From Oxyruncus cristatus (Eukaryota > Chordata > Aves > Passeriformes > Cotingidae): a DNA stretch of 64,000 nt. The position numbers and the translations under genes are program-made. Below, piece after piece: positions 1 to 12,075 of this stretch; the stretch's first letter is position 1, and each line of letters starts with the position of its first letter. Where the stretch lies: contig VXAY01004090.1 of the NCBI GenBank assembly GCA_013399855.1, positions 314,731 to 378,730 of the forward strand, in the 5' to 3' direction. The notes beneath the pieces are model-generated. The model ran no database searches. It was given only the letters and a program-made list of their open reading frames with translations, and was not told the origin of the DNA.

Positions 1-3000
1 ATGTGAAAGCATCACGAAACATCACGAAATAACAGCATTACTGGAGCAAGGTGCTTCCCTGCCATACAGCTCCCAATAATACAGTAGATAAATACTTTTT
101 ATATGTCTCCTCTACAGCTTATTGATTTGCTTTATTTTCAGGGTTGGGTCTTACCTTTGGGATTACACTGAGTACTTAAGGAATACATCAGCCTGTGCAT
201 CATGAGCTAAAATTGAGAGGTCCTAGAGCAAGGAGGTGCTGCTGGAGGTCAAAGTTAGTTCCTAAATCCAACCCTCTATAGTGCTAGTTATTCAGTTTTT
301 AAGTCCAGTATGATGTTTACCACTGCAAGGGAGACTCTGGAAATGTCATATCTGACTACTGGCCAGTGGTGGGTTGGAAGGAGTTGACATGCTCAAAAAA
401 GTGGCTGTAGAGTCTGAAAGTGGCCATCAGTTTCCTCCTCAGTGTGGCCAGATACTGCTGGCATGTGCTTAGACAACAATGAGAATTGTGGCAAATATCT
501 GGGCAGCATTGACAACACAATCTATTCCCCTAGCAGTTCAAATTAAAGCTTCTAACATATTTTCAACCTTCTACAACATTCAGTCTACTTCTTGAGTTAA
601 AAGTCATGGAGTATGTTAAGGAAAGATTAAGTTACTGCACAATGTCCATGTTTTTCCAATTAATTTAAGTACCAAATCTGTATTTTTGTATTCTTCCTTT
701 TCCAGATTCTTGATAGCACTTACCATCAGTACATAGCCTGGAATACAAAATAACTTGTCTTCTATAACATTAAGTTTCCTTGGAGCTTTACTATTTTAGT
801 GCCATTTGGATTCATTCCCTCTGGCAATCCTTTCGTAATGTAAATGCTCCAAACTGTTCTTGCTCTAATGTGCTGCACTACGGAAATACACTGTAGACAG
901 AGTTCAGCATATTCAAAAGGATAATTTATCAATAAAATTTAAGCTCACTTCAAGTAAACAAAAGAAAGATCAGCATAAGCCTGCAACAGTGTTTATTTTC
1001 TACATTTTCACAGAAATTTTAAATTCACTGGTAATAACTGACAGTGTTCTTTGTCTTCCATTTTGTCCCATCTGAAACAAAACACTTCATACTTCATATG
1101 CTGTCAATTCTTGTCTTATATACTCAAAGATATCTAGTTGAGAACATGTAATGGCAACTGACACAAGTTATATATATGCACAGTCTATGCATACTTACTC
1201 CATCGATTTTAATTACCTAAAGTATGTTGTCCTTATCGTTACAATTAATAAAACTATTATGTTTCCGAAAGCCTGTCAGAAAGCAGCAACACTAAAAAAC
1301 AATCGCTTATACATCTATTTCATCTTGAAACAGAACTACATGCAGTCATGCAAATAATTGAGGAAGGGATGCTTGGCATATTTTAAAGTGTACACATGAA
1401 AGTCATACAGCTCCAGAAAAAAACACAAAACCTCTGGCTTGAGAATCTGAGCAATGGAATTTGAGACTGTATTTGACTAGAGAATAGTCTGAGGAAATGA
1501 GCTGATGATCTGAATCATGAAATACCCACACTGAAATGCATTGTCTCATTTGCTTTCCTTAATGGAAATATGAACCTACATGATCAAATGGTCAGATACA
1601 AAAGCATTTCGTATTCAAAAGTATTTTAACATACCTAGTATGGAGACAATTTTCAGACCATTTTAATGTGTAATCATACAGTAAATGGAAATTTTTGATG
1701 AGTTTTCTGACCCTACTGCTCATACAATTTCTCCCCAGTTCTGGCAGTAGATCTTAACTTCATTTGGGTCAGGCTGCATTGGGTAGCAAAACAGTTCCTT
1801 TTTGAAATGCCATAGTTTTTCATATTTAATCTACTAATGTGATTAAAAAGAACCTACTGCCATCTGAATTCCATAGAAGAACAGTTAGTAATAAAGATAC
1901 AAATATTACACTGAAAAAAATAGATTAAGAATACAGCAAGGCTGCACAGATATTAGATTACTACCAAATCCATGCTTTCATGCAAGTAACTCTTTCCATG
2001 CAAGATGTGTACTCACTTGCAAACCTCCTCTCAGGAAAGACAATAACTTCCTCTCCAGCACATTGGCTAACATTGAAATTTTGTTTGAGGAATTCAGCAT
2101 GGGAAATACTGAAGAAAAAAACAACCAAACCCACGGTCTTATAATGGGAAGATCTTGGCAGTGCTTACGGTTAGGATTCATTCTGGACAATACTTTGACA
2201 CTTTAGGGCTTCAAAATTCACCCCAAAGTAATAAATATTGTGATTGAAGTTAGAGAGAACCACTAAGACTTGGGATTCATAAGCAGTTGGGAGTTGAACC
2301 TTGGTATCCTTACTTGTACTTAGAAAACAACATTTTCATCAGTATGTCTTTAACATTTTTTTGCAGTGGAGCATTTGCTGAACATCAGTGACAGTAACTG
2401 TGATAGAAGTGTCAATTTCTAGAGATATAACAAGATGACAGATACTTCTTCCCAAGAGATATCAGCTATTTATAGTAATGCCTTGTTCCATGCCCCTCTA
2501 GCCTCTTTCTACCATTTCTTTTCTAATTTCCAGTCTTTTTTCTGCCCTTTCCATTCCCTTTCTTCATCTATTTCATTATGCCCTTTATGACATCTTGTCC
2601 TTTTCTACCTATCTCCTCCATATTTAATTTTTTCATACTTCCATCATAGCCTGGGGCAGGAATGACTCATCCCTTCACTCTTAGTGCTGAACCAACCTGT
2701 TACACTTTCATATTATATCATTTGCAATAATCACCTTTTTAATTGTGTTTTAAGCAGAAAATTCAATGAAATACAGTAATGAGTGGCTTAAAAACTACCC
2801 AAGTCTAATAACAGAACTTCAAGAACAAAGTATATTTTCTCAGTTAGCTGAATATACCAGATATAGATCTACCTTAAATTTTCATTTCAGAAGTAAATTA
2901 AACTTCGTGATCAGAGTGGGGTTACGTCCTTGCTAGGTCACTTTGCTATTGCTTTGTCTAATAGACACTTTTTTATTTATATATGTATATACAAAATAAT

Positions 3001-6000
3001 GACAGCCACTCCGTTAGTCTGTGATGTTCTACTGAAAAGTTAAAAGAAATCCCAGGTGTATTTTCTTCTTCTTGCAGAACAGTGAGTCTGAAGCTAGAAG
3101 GAAGAAGACTTTTCTACCCTATTTTACCCACAACAGATTTTTTCCATTTTTAAAAATGAAACATTCAGCTTGTCAAAAGTTATGCAAGTCTGATTAACAA
3201 AAGACAGCTTATTGTGTAAAAGTTTTTCAGCCTCACCTTAGAATACTTTTCTATCTGTACAACTTTTACTCTTGTGCTAAATAAATCAGGATTAACTGCC
3301 CCATGAAAAATCACAGCCATTTTGTTGGTGCAGAGTGAAGTAGCCCAGATGCCCTAAAGGAACCATACCCTGAATGACCATAACAAGAAATTAATCCAGA
3401 ATGTAACATCCTGATCTAAAGACAAAGAAAATATTGCCATTTATTTCATCCAGAGCAAGATTATACATGACCATCTCTGATGCACTTCCATACAGATGTT
3501 CATCATCCTGTTCTCAGGGAAGAAGCTGCTTGAGTCTTCCCTGCTCACCATACATAGTAGGGTAAGGGTCTGTTGGCCTACAGTATTGTCTTCAAACCTT
3601 CTGTAGCACCCTGGCTGGACAATGAGACTGTAGAAACTTTTAACATCACATCACACTGTGTTGTAAATCATGTCACTACATCACAGAGTGGGGCTTAAAA
3701 GAACCTTTTATCTGGATCACAGTCAACCCTTACAGTAACTGCTGATCTGCATTACTTACTGGTACAGTAACAAAAATAATGCCTGTCAAACACTGACATT
3801 TAACATCTGTCTGGGAAATGGAAGAAAAATGTAATATCTGGAACAGAAGACAGCGCAGAGTCAACATGTAAGCAGTGAATATTTTTGGCTTCTAAACTAA
3901 TGAGAAAATGGCATTCCTCTTCATTAAAATTCAAGCATGGATAAATAATGTATGGATCTACGGATACACAGAGCTATTTTGAGTTGCTTTGGGTTTTGCC
4001 AGTCATCTGTTAAGTCTGCTCATATAGTGGGAGAGGCTCCATACAGGTACCTGAAAAAAGGAAGTGACTGGTGACTCTCAGCATTACCACATTCACGGTG
4101 TCAGACCACAGATTTCTCAGAACCAGGCACTTCATCCACAAACTGTGATCAGGCCAAGTGAAGCGTCTGAGGCTGGGAATCACAGTGGCCAGTATGCTGA
4201 ACGAAAAGGAAACCAGAATGGGCAATATGTCCTATAAAGTCTGTATTCAAACTCTTCCACTACCTAAGATTTAAGCTTCTCTTAGAAGACTGAGACTCAC
4301 ATCTGGGATCTCCTCTCTTGGAACTAGTGCCTAAATAATTCCTTTCTGCACACCGACCTTGACTGCCCCTTCATTTTCCCTTTGTAAGATATCTAGAAGC
4401 AAGCCCAGCAGGTTTCTCAAAAAACTCACTGAAGATGTCTCTGAGAGCTAATGGGGACCACTGAAGTGAAGGAAACTCAAGATCATGTGTTTGGGGCTTG
4501 GATGGTAACTCATGCTCTACATGGCTGCAGGGCAGTGCAAGCACTGCCTAATCAGGGGATTAATCAGAATGGAACAGCTTTTGAACCCTGTACCTAAGAA
4601 CTTTTTCGACCCCCTTGTTTTATAACAACTATGAACAGAAATGCAGAGAAATATGTAGTTATTAACAAAGATTAACAAGAGAGATGCGAAGACCCCGAAT
4701 TTCCAACACCACCTCTGAGTGAGAACCTATGCTCCTTAGGTAGAGATAGAGCTAAAACTAATGGTATCTTCCTGTGGGAAAAATAGGGCACATGCACTGC
4801 CTGCCTTCTATTGAGAAGAGCACCATTGTCTTTTGTCAAACGCTTCTTCCTCCTTATATGGCTAGGAGAATGCTCTGTTATCTTCTCTGGAAGACTAGAT
4901 CAGGCCAGAGAGCACTTCCCAGACCAGTAAGAGAGGCAAAACTTCTACAGAGAGCAGAAATTACTATGCAGGAAATTGAAATTAATATGGTTAACCACAG
5001 CTGGTTTACTATTCCATAATACTGTTTTGATAGTCTTTGGGAGAGCAGGTAGAGGAAAGTTTTATTTTACTCCCAGTCCCAAACAGACTTTTGGCTTTCA
5101 TTTCCTGTTTCCTGGCTAGTGATAGGTGAGCTCTTGTTTTCTCAGTAGAAGTTAGTGTTCTGTGATCCCTGGAGAGGTTTTGAAACCCAGAGTGACTTTC
5201 TAATCAGTTATGGAAGAGCAGGACAGAATTTGTAGTTGTCTTTCTCTTCAAGGGTCATGGTACATTAAATGGCTAATCTAAAGTTTGAAAACTTCAATTA
5301 CTTTACTTTCATGAAAATGCGCAGAACTCCTGAAACTACTTCACCCACAAAGAGATTAGAGAAGCTTGGAAAGGACTCCATAAAGGTGCAGCAGTCTAAC
5401 ATCCTTAAGGAAGAGTGGTTTCTGGTATTTAGGCATGGAAAGGAGACCCCGGAGCCAATAGGTCTAATCCTGCCTCTACCAAGATGTACAGGTTTCACCT
5501 AAATTGACCTTGTCCTATATGATGTATCAAGGGGTTTACAGTAAGCATTTATGATGTCTCCTGAGAACCCTGCATGGAATTTGTAAAGGGTATTACTGCC
5601 ATTCCAGGAAATTTGGAGCAAAAAATTCTGTTAATAACAAAAACCATCTTTTTTTGCTATGTTACATATCTCTTAGACTTCTCCTTGCCACCTCCTCAAG
5701 ATCTATGGATCAATGTTGGTTATGTGTCCATGCCAGCACACTCTCCTGTATTCCAGGGCTTGATATTTCTTAGAAAATAGAGTGAAACAGTTAAAGACAA
5801 TTTCTGGTACATTTCCATATGTAACCTACATAAAGGATTACCTATTTAGTGGTTTAGTTATGCTGACCACCACAAGAGTGCCATGTCCTTCTCCATAAAA
5901 TGGATAGAATCTGAACATTAAGGCTCAAATGTGCTGCAATAAGTTTTTTTTCTCAACATAGTATAAGCAATGATCTCATCTTCCTGAGAAACTCTTCAGA

Positions 6001-7731
6001 TTATTTTCCAACAATGTTTACATAGAAATGTCATTGTGAAGTGCTGACATAAAATAGAATACACAATTTGGACTGAGCACTCACAGTACACACTTTTTTG
6101 GACTGTCACCAAAAAGTGAAAGATTTCTTCACATAGGTAGCAGGTTAGATTGAATAATCCAGCATTCCAAAAAGATATTACCAATTTTAAAAGAATTTAA
6201 AAAAAGGTACAAATAAACTAAACAGTCAGTGTAATTAATCTCTCAAGAAATTCACAAGAAACAAATAAATAGCTTAAGAAAAATATATTTATTTCTAAAG
6301 CACTCTCGTTCATAGAAAAGCATGAGGTAACTAATAGATATAAACCATTCTGTCATTAATAAAACCACCTCCTACCCAAGCTCATTGCGCACCAGGAACA
6401 CACAGAACACACATCCCAAAAAAATTATCAGCAATAACGACAAAACAGGGAGAATCCCACATTCACACACACATTCAGATTTCTCTCTATATAGCATCTA
6501 CTTAAGGTTTAACAGATATAATTATCGGTTACCTGGTATGGAATGCATGGCAGTGAAAAGGATATAAGTGGGGGTTCAGGAATCAGGCAAGGAGAAATGC
6601 TGGCTAAGTAACTGGGGAGGACTGTTGGGCCCATGATGAATATTAGAACCAGGAATGGATTCCAAAAGAAGTTGTACAAGACCTACCATTAGATAAATCT
6701 GAAATATCAGTCTCACCTAAATTTTCAACATTAGTAACAGTATTGATTAAGTATGCAATCACAAACATTTTAGAAAACAGAAATAGTCAAGACCTATTCA
6801 GTCTATCCTTCTATATGAATGCTGGAAGTTCATAGTTTCTGATCACATCTCATGTTTGCAATTTTATCTAACAAGCTTTTGAGTGGTAATAGAATTTATT
6901 GTGGGACTTCTCTCAATGACTTCAGCACTTATGCTTCCATTTCTCGCTCTTTTATTTGCCATCAAGAAGGAATTCTCTGCAAATAAATGGGCCAGAAAAA
7001 GTTTCCTTGTTAATAAAAGCACACGTTTCCCCAGTCTCACTCTAGGATAGATCCTGTATCTGATCTCTACTTCACTCTATCCAAATTTGAGGGATATGAT
7101 TTTCAATTGTGAATAAGTCCACATAGAGAGATGTACTTCTGTATAATGAGTCTTTATATTTAAAACCACTCCAAACCTTTACCAGTATTTCACATCCATA
7201 AACAGCAACATTTCATGTTGACATTCAATTTGGAGCCAATCTATAGTTAAAATACCAGTATCTGCAGAGTTGTAATCATCTTCTTGTATCTCTGTATTAC
7301 TTACAGAAAATACCATAATCTGAAACTGACTTCAAGGAAGCCAAATCACTTCAGCAGCTCAGTTGTCCATATACAAGAGACCCAGCAGAATGTCCTGCAG
7401 TGGGCATGTTTAACATTAATGGGCCTGTAAACAGGTACATCCTTTTCATTAAAGGATTGAACAACTCTACAAAAAATCACCACAACTATTTTTAGTGACC
7501 TTTCCCAGATCAAGTTACGAAGCAATATATTCTGAAGTGGAAATGTCGATGGGAGGCTAGCACAATAAAATCCAAGGCAAAACATAGTCTTTACATAGCC
7601 ATTAAACTATTACTTGTTAAGCTGTAGATGCAGTAAGAATCGAGTAACAGCAGCAGGATTACACTTCACGTACTTGTGATCTTTCTGTTTTCTTTCTCCC
7701 TATTAGATTTTCTCCATCCTGCAAATGTTTG
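1..7731 (-). other. DLG2: Intronic DNA, no recognised genes or repeats apart from a pyrimidine-rich block
   Basis: AT-rich, lacking long open frames. It is part of the intron that follows the GRCP exon and runs off the window, so that intron is at least 26.8 kb. A pyrimidine-rich stretch lies at 2494-2652. The KYRYQDED exon was looked for here on the minus strand and not found. Confidence 0.6.
2494..2652. repeat. Pyrimidine-rich (plus strand) low-complexity block
   Basis: About 160 bases dominated by C and T on the plus strand with short TTTC, CCTT and TCTT words and few purines. No fixed repeat unit is seen. It reads as low complexity, not a transposon. Confidence 0.5.
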
Positions 7732-7848
7732 AAAAATGAGTAGCTGTGGCACTCATATGGTTTAGTGGGCATGTTGGTAATTGGCCAAAGGTTGGACTTA
7801 ATGATCTTGGAGGTCTTTTCAACCTTAAGGAATCTATGATTCTGTGAT
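7732..7848 (+). mobile_element. CR1 LINE, 3' end fragment
   Basis: The plus strand carries the typical end of an avian CR1 3' untranslated region: a TGGTTTAGTGGGCATG-type block, then GGTTGGACTTAATGATCTTGG, AGGTCTTTTC AACCTTAA, and the terminal octamers CTATGATTCTGTGA. Only about 117 bp remain, so it is heavily 5'-truncated and non-coding, as are most CR1 copies in birds. Confidence 0.9.
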
Positions 7849-8546
7849 CTTGCTGTCTTTCCTCATTTCTTGCTTCTGCATGTTTTTCACCTTAGGAATC
7901 CAGAGAATTCCTCCTGCACTGAAGTGAAGCATCTTTGAAACAGTTAGCAGAGACCTTCAAAGAATCCTTATCTCCCTTCTTATTAGGTCAGCCCAAGTAC
8001 AGGATAACAGTGGAGTTCACACCTACTGAACTTAAGGTATGGGACCATCTAGGTAAAAAGGATAATTTTTCAATTAAAAGTTGGTATACAACCTGCACAA
8101 ACATAAGAGGCAGGAATGTAACAGCTGAAGTCGCCTTTCCAGAGGGCCTAGACCAAATCTGCATAGGAGCAATGGGATCAATAAGTGGTATCACACATGT
8201 GCTCAGGCCTCATTAAACACTGCTGCAGCACTTCCAAACAGGCAGGGCTTAAAATTAATGACTGACAAAACATCTGAGGAAAACGAGCCTCTCCTCCCAA
8301 CAAAACACCAATCAGTGTAACAGCACTGGGCTAGCAGCCAGAAAACTGTGTGTTACCATAAAACCTTCTCTACTGAGATTCTCTATACCTACAGGCAGAA
8401 CTGGGTTTCATGCATTTATTTTAACCCTCTTTGTAGAAGTAGCTATTTCAAAGAGGCTGATTTGAAGAACGATGTTCTAACTTCAGCACATACTGGCATA
8501 ATGTACGTGTGTATTTTGCATAAAGCACCCAGCACCTGAATAGACC

Positions 8547-8562
8547 AAAAAAAAAAAAAAAA
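8547..8562 (+). repeat. A16 homopolymer
   Basis: An uninterrupted run of 16 adenines. No polyadenylation signal or coding remnant lies just upstream and no target duplication was seen, so I do not read it as the tail of a processed pseudogene. Confidence 0.85.
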
Positions 8563-10845
8563 GTGCTCTCTTACAAGGTGGGTATAATTTTTTTATATCA
8601 TAGTGGAGAGGCTGAAGGGGTTTTCAGGACCCCAAGAGTGTAAGAGTAACTCAGTGACTGTCTGGATGTGCAAATTGTATTTGTAGTTCTTATGCTTCAA
8701 GGTGTTTTTCAATAAAAGGTACAATCATGAAAAGGAATGGGAAATAAAAGTTTTTCTAGCATAACTGAGCACTCATTAAAAAGCAACACTGCAATTTAGT
8801 TGTGCTTTCATCATCCTTGGGATACAGATATGTGCAATCAACCCTGGTAGACTGAACATACTTCACACCAAACAGCAGAGTCTCAACATGAGCATGTATA
8901 CTATAAATGCTATTGTCTGTCCTAACTTTATGCTCTTTTCTTTGATCTTATACAGCATTTAATTCCATTTGGTGGCTGTTTACTACTTCTTTTTATATAT
9001 ATATGCTCCAAGGATTATTCTGACTTCATTTTTGTGCCTGGATTGGGGGGTTTTTATTGTTGTTGTTTGCAGGGGAAGAGGGGGGAGACTGTGGGGTTTC
9101 TTTTTGCAGATTGGTCTTTGTTGCTTTTGTAAGACAATTAAAAACTGTTCGACTTTTCATTATTACCAAAAAACCCCAAGCAATTGTAATCACATAAGTA
9201 TCTAATAACTATTGTCTGTGATAAGGATTAATGTCTTTTCCAAAACTCTTCAGTACCTGTTGCATATTAACATAACACAGTCAAAAAGAACTACCCTACA
9301 TTGAAGTGATGGTAGTAAATATAAAATGCATAGTAAAAAGTCAGGCAGACCAAAAGTTTTGAAGAAAATCAAATATGATACAGTAAAATACTAATTACCA
9401 TGGTCTACCCATCACTTAACTGATCCTTTGACTGCAAATGGGCAAATTGATGCCATCGCATCAACTTTTAAAAAGGTTTTGGATGGATCTAAGGAGTTAC
9501 AGAGTACATAATCTGTGTTCTATTCTGGAAAATAAAATGACAAAAACTATACAAACAAAAAAATTAGTAGATGGAGTACAAAAAAGTGGCAAAACAGAGA
9601 AAAATCAAGGTGGATTTAACATATCACAGACATTGTTCACAAGCTTTTCAAGTCTCTTCTTGAGATGAGACAACAAGCACACAGCTGAGCTTGGTTATTC
9701 TGCTTTGATTTCAAAAGAAGTGAAAATGATCCTTTACCGAAGTCCCTTAAAGAAATTGTGTTCTCAGGAGGTAAGAGATCCTCCAGTGAATTAACAGCTT
9801 GACAAAAAGTGAAAATACAGGCTAGAAATAAAAGGTTGGTTTTTTTCACTGTAGAAGAAAGATTTCAGTGAAGTCTGTTTAGAATCTCTATTGGCACCTA
9901 TGTAACTCAGTCATAAACCATCTGCAAAAAAGGATAAGAGAGAGCTGACAATGTTTCATGGGGATATTGAGTTATCCACAGTAACAAAAATGAAAATCAA
10001 CCACATAAAGCCACACAAGGATCTTGGGCTACTGGGTAATTCTGTACTAATTCTTGTCAATAAAGGGTGGGATTCACCTGCTTAATCATGTGTCTTTAGT
10101 CCTTTCCATGTTTTCAGGTACCCTTACTCAAGCAACACCTCTTGAAGAGAGCTACATAGTATCTCCCCTGAGCCCTTCTGCACGGATGTCTCAGACACAA
10201 TCGGGCAACTAAAAGGCATTCTGTCCTAGTCAGTGACATTAAATATCAATTATTACAATTCTAACAATAGGTATACAATAATGGGCTTTATATGGAAAAT
10301 GATTATTCAAAAATAGTTCCACATACATTTATTTTTTAATTTTTAAGAAACCTTTGTTCATGTCCTGTTTTGTTGTTTGTGGTTTTTTTGGGTGGGGGGG
10401 TTGTTGAGGTTTTTTTTGGTACACAAACACTGTATGAAAATATTTACTTATAATTTTTCCTTTCAGGCCACTTTTCAAGCTAATACATATTTTTCTGGAT
10501 GACTTTCACATAGCTTTACATCAGTGATAGGCAGCTCATAAACATCATCTTCAAATCTCAGCTCATTAAGAGGATGAGAAGATTATTTTTACTCATTTAA
10601 AAATAAAACGTTATGTTTTTCTCTCCCTCCACAGGGTCTTTAATTTTCCCTTGACTAGAAAATAAGACATCTAATTCAATGTCTGAAGTTCAGTCTTAAA
10701 GGTTTTTTCATGCCCTTTACTTTCTTTGTTGCATCATTCATGTTCCTACTGATCTCAATTCACACTGACTCCACTAAGTTCCTGATTTCATCCATTTTAA
10801 TTCTACCTAAAGTAGGATCCTATAGAAGACACAGCCTAAATATTT

Positions 10846-10892
10846 GGGGAGGGGAGAAAGAGGGTGTGGGGAGGAAGGGGTGGGGAGGAGGG
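10846..10892 (+). other. G-quadruplex-forming tract
   Basis: Seven runs of three or more guanines occur in 47 bases, with loops of 1 to 7 nt (G4-a-G4-7nt-G3-tgt-G4-5nt-G4-t-G4-4nt-G3). This satisfies the standard G3+N1-7 quadruplex pattern several times over on the plus strand. In a minus-strand gene it lies on the non-template (DNA) side only, so the pre-mRNA would carry the C-rich complement. Confidence 0.8.
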
Positions 10893-11904
10893 TTTTGCTG
10901 CTTTTTTTAATTAGCTCCTAGAGAACTGCCAAATTTGTTCTTACAACCATCTCTCTTTTTTTCATGTAACTCCTGGGTGGTTATTAAGCAGTAAAACACA
11001 ACTATTGATGCACTTACATACAGACTCTTTCACTAGTCACCCATTCAATAGTGATTTGCCTCCTACCCTCATCATTCAAGGGCTTCTTGTTTTTTCACCC
11101 CATTTTGCCACTGTGAGTATATCTGATTGATTGGTCCCAGTTCAACCCTATGGCTCTCTTAAACATATTTTCTGCTTCCCCACAGAACATCCCAGAATCA
11201 CCTCCTTCCTGTTCATGCCTTTCCCAGTCTTGACCACTGACTGTCTGAGGACATCTGTTTTCAATCAGATACTGTAAACTTCAGCCAAATTTGCTTCCTG
11301 ACATTTCTTTTAGCTACACTATCTCCCTTCCTCTCAGATTCCTCTTAAAAATACCTATAATTCAACTTTTCTCCAGTAGAACACATATAATATATGTCAC
11401 CTTTGGAGAACTTCCAATTACACAGTGGCAGGAAAAGTGTCCATATTTAGTTACAAGGAGTTCTGACAGGTGAGGTGATCTAACTGATTTGTATTTATTT
11501 GTCCAAATTTCTGGCTTCTCTTCAATCTCCCAGTGCAAAAGATCTGTTTTGGGAGGCTGTGTTATTACATGTGAGTGCTACAACAGTCTGTCTTTATCTG
11601 CATTAGTAGCCCCTAAATTTGCTTCAGTCGACAGAGCAACTAGATGATTTGAAAGAATTCAGAAAACTCAGCATAATGGAATCTTTTCAGAGCACCACTG
11701 TTTGTCAAGAGTTGTCCAATCTCTTTTTTTCAGGTGGTATGTAGAATTTCCCACCAAAACTATTTAAGATCTTGGTTGTCATAGAAAGTTCTACTTTAGG
11801 ATTTGTTTTTCAGAGGGATTGATGAGGTGTTTCAGAGTGAGTTTTGTTCTACAGGACCATATTATCTTATTAATGCTCATGGCTTCCTGAATTTTTTGCC
11901 TTTA

Positions 11905-12075
11905 CATTTCATTGGCATGCTGCTCTGAGCCTAATTTCTCTGTCATTAATGAAAATATAATAAGCAAGTCTGCATACAACATTGGTGCTGGAAGCAGTGC
12001 CAACATCCTTCTGCAACTCGATATGTATCCATCTGGGAACAGTCACTCCTGGGGGTCTACGAAGTCTCGTAGGAA
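11905..12075 (-). mobile_element. Old, degenerate CR1 fragment (antisense)
   Basis: The plus strand shows GTCATTAATGAAAATAT followed by words matching the antisense of a CR1 coding region (…ctgggaacagtcactcctggggg…), in the order seen in younger copies such as the end of the 24193-25125 element. It lacks the 3' octamers and is much more diverged than the other CR1 pieces. Short open frames on both strands here are remnants. The assignment rests on pattern memory and could be wrong. Confidence 0.4.

Larger units (their letters stand above)
7849..11904 (-). other. DLG2: Intronic DNA with low-complexity tracts
   Basis: No exon is recognised. A 93-codon open frame at 7935-8216 (plus) has no family resemblance and is probably chance. 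It holds an A16 run (8547-8562), G/T-rich homopolymer patches near 9045-9095 and 10362-10420, and the G-quadruplex tract at 10846-10892. A pyrimidine-rich stretch spans roughly 11040-11420. Confidence 0.6.

Noticed and set aside
8480..8562. A16 run as the poly-A tail of a processed pseudogene
   Set aside because: No polyadenylation signal at the right distance, no coding remnant and no target duplication.
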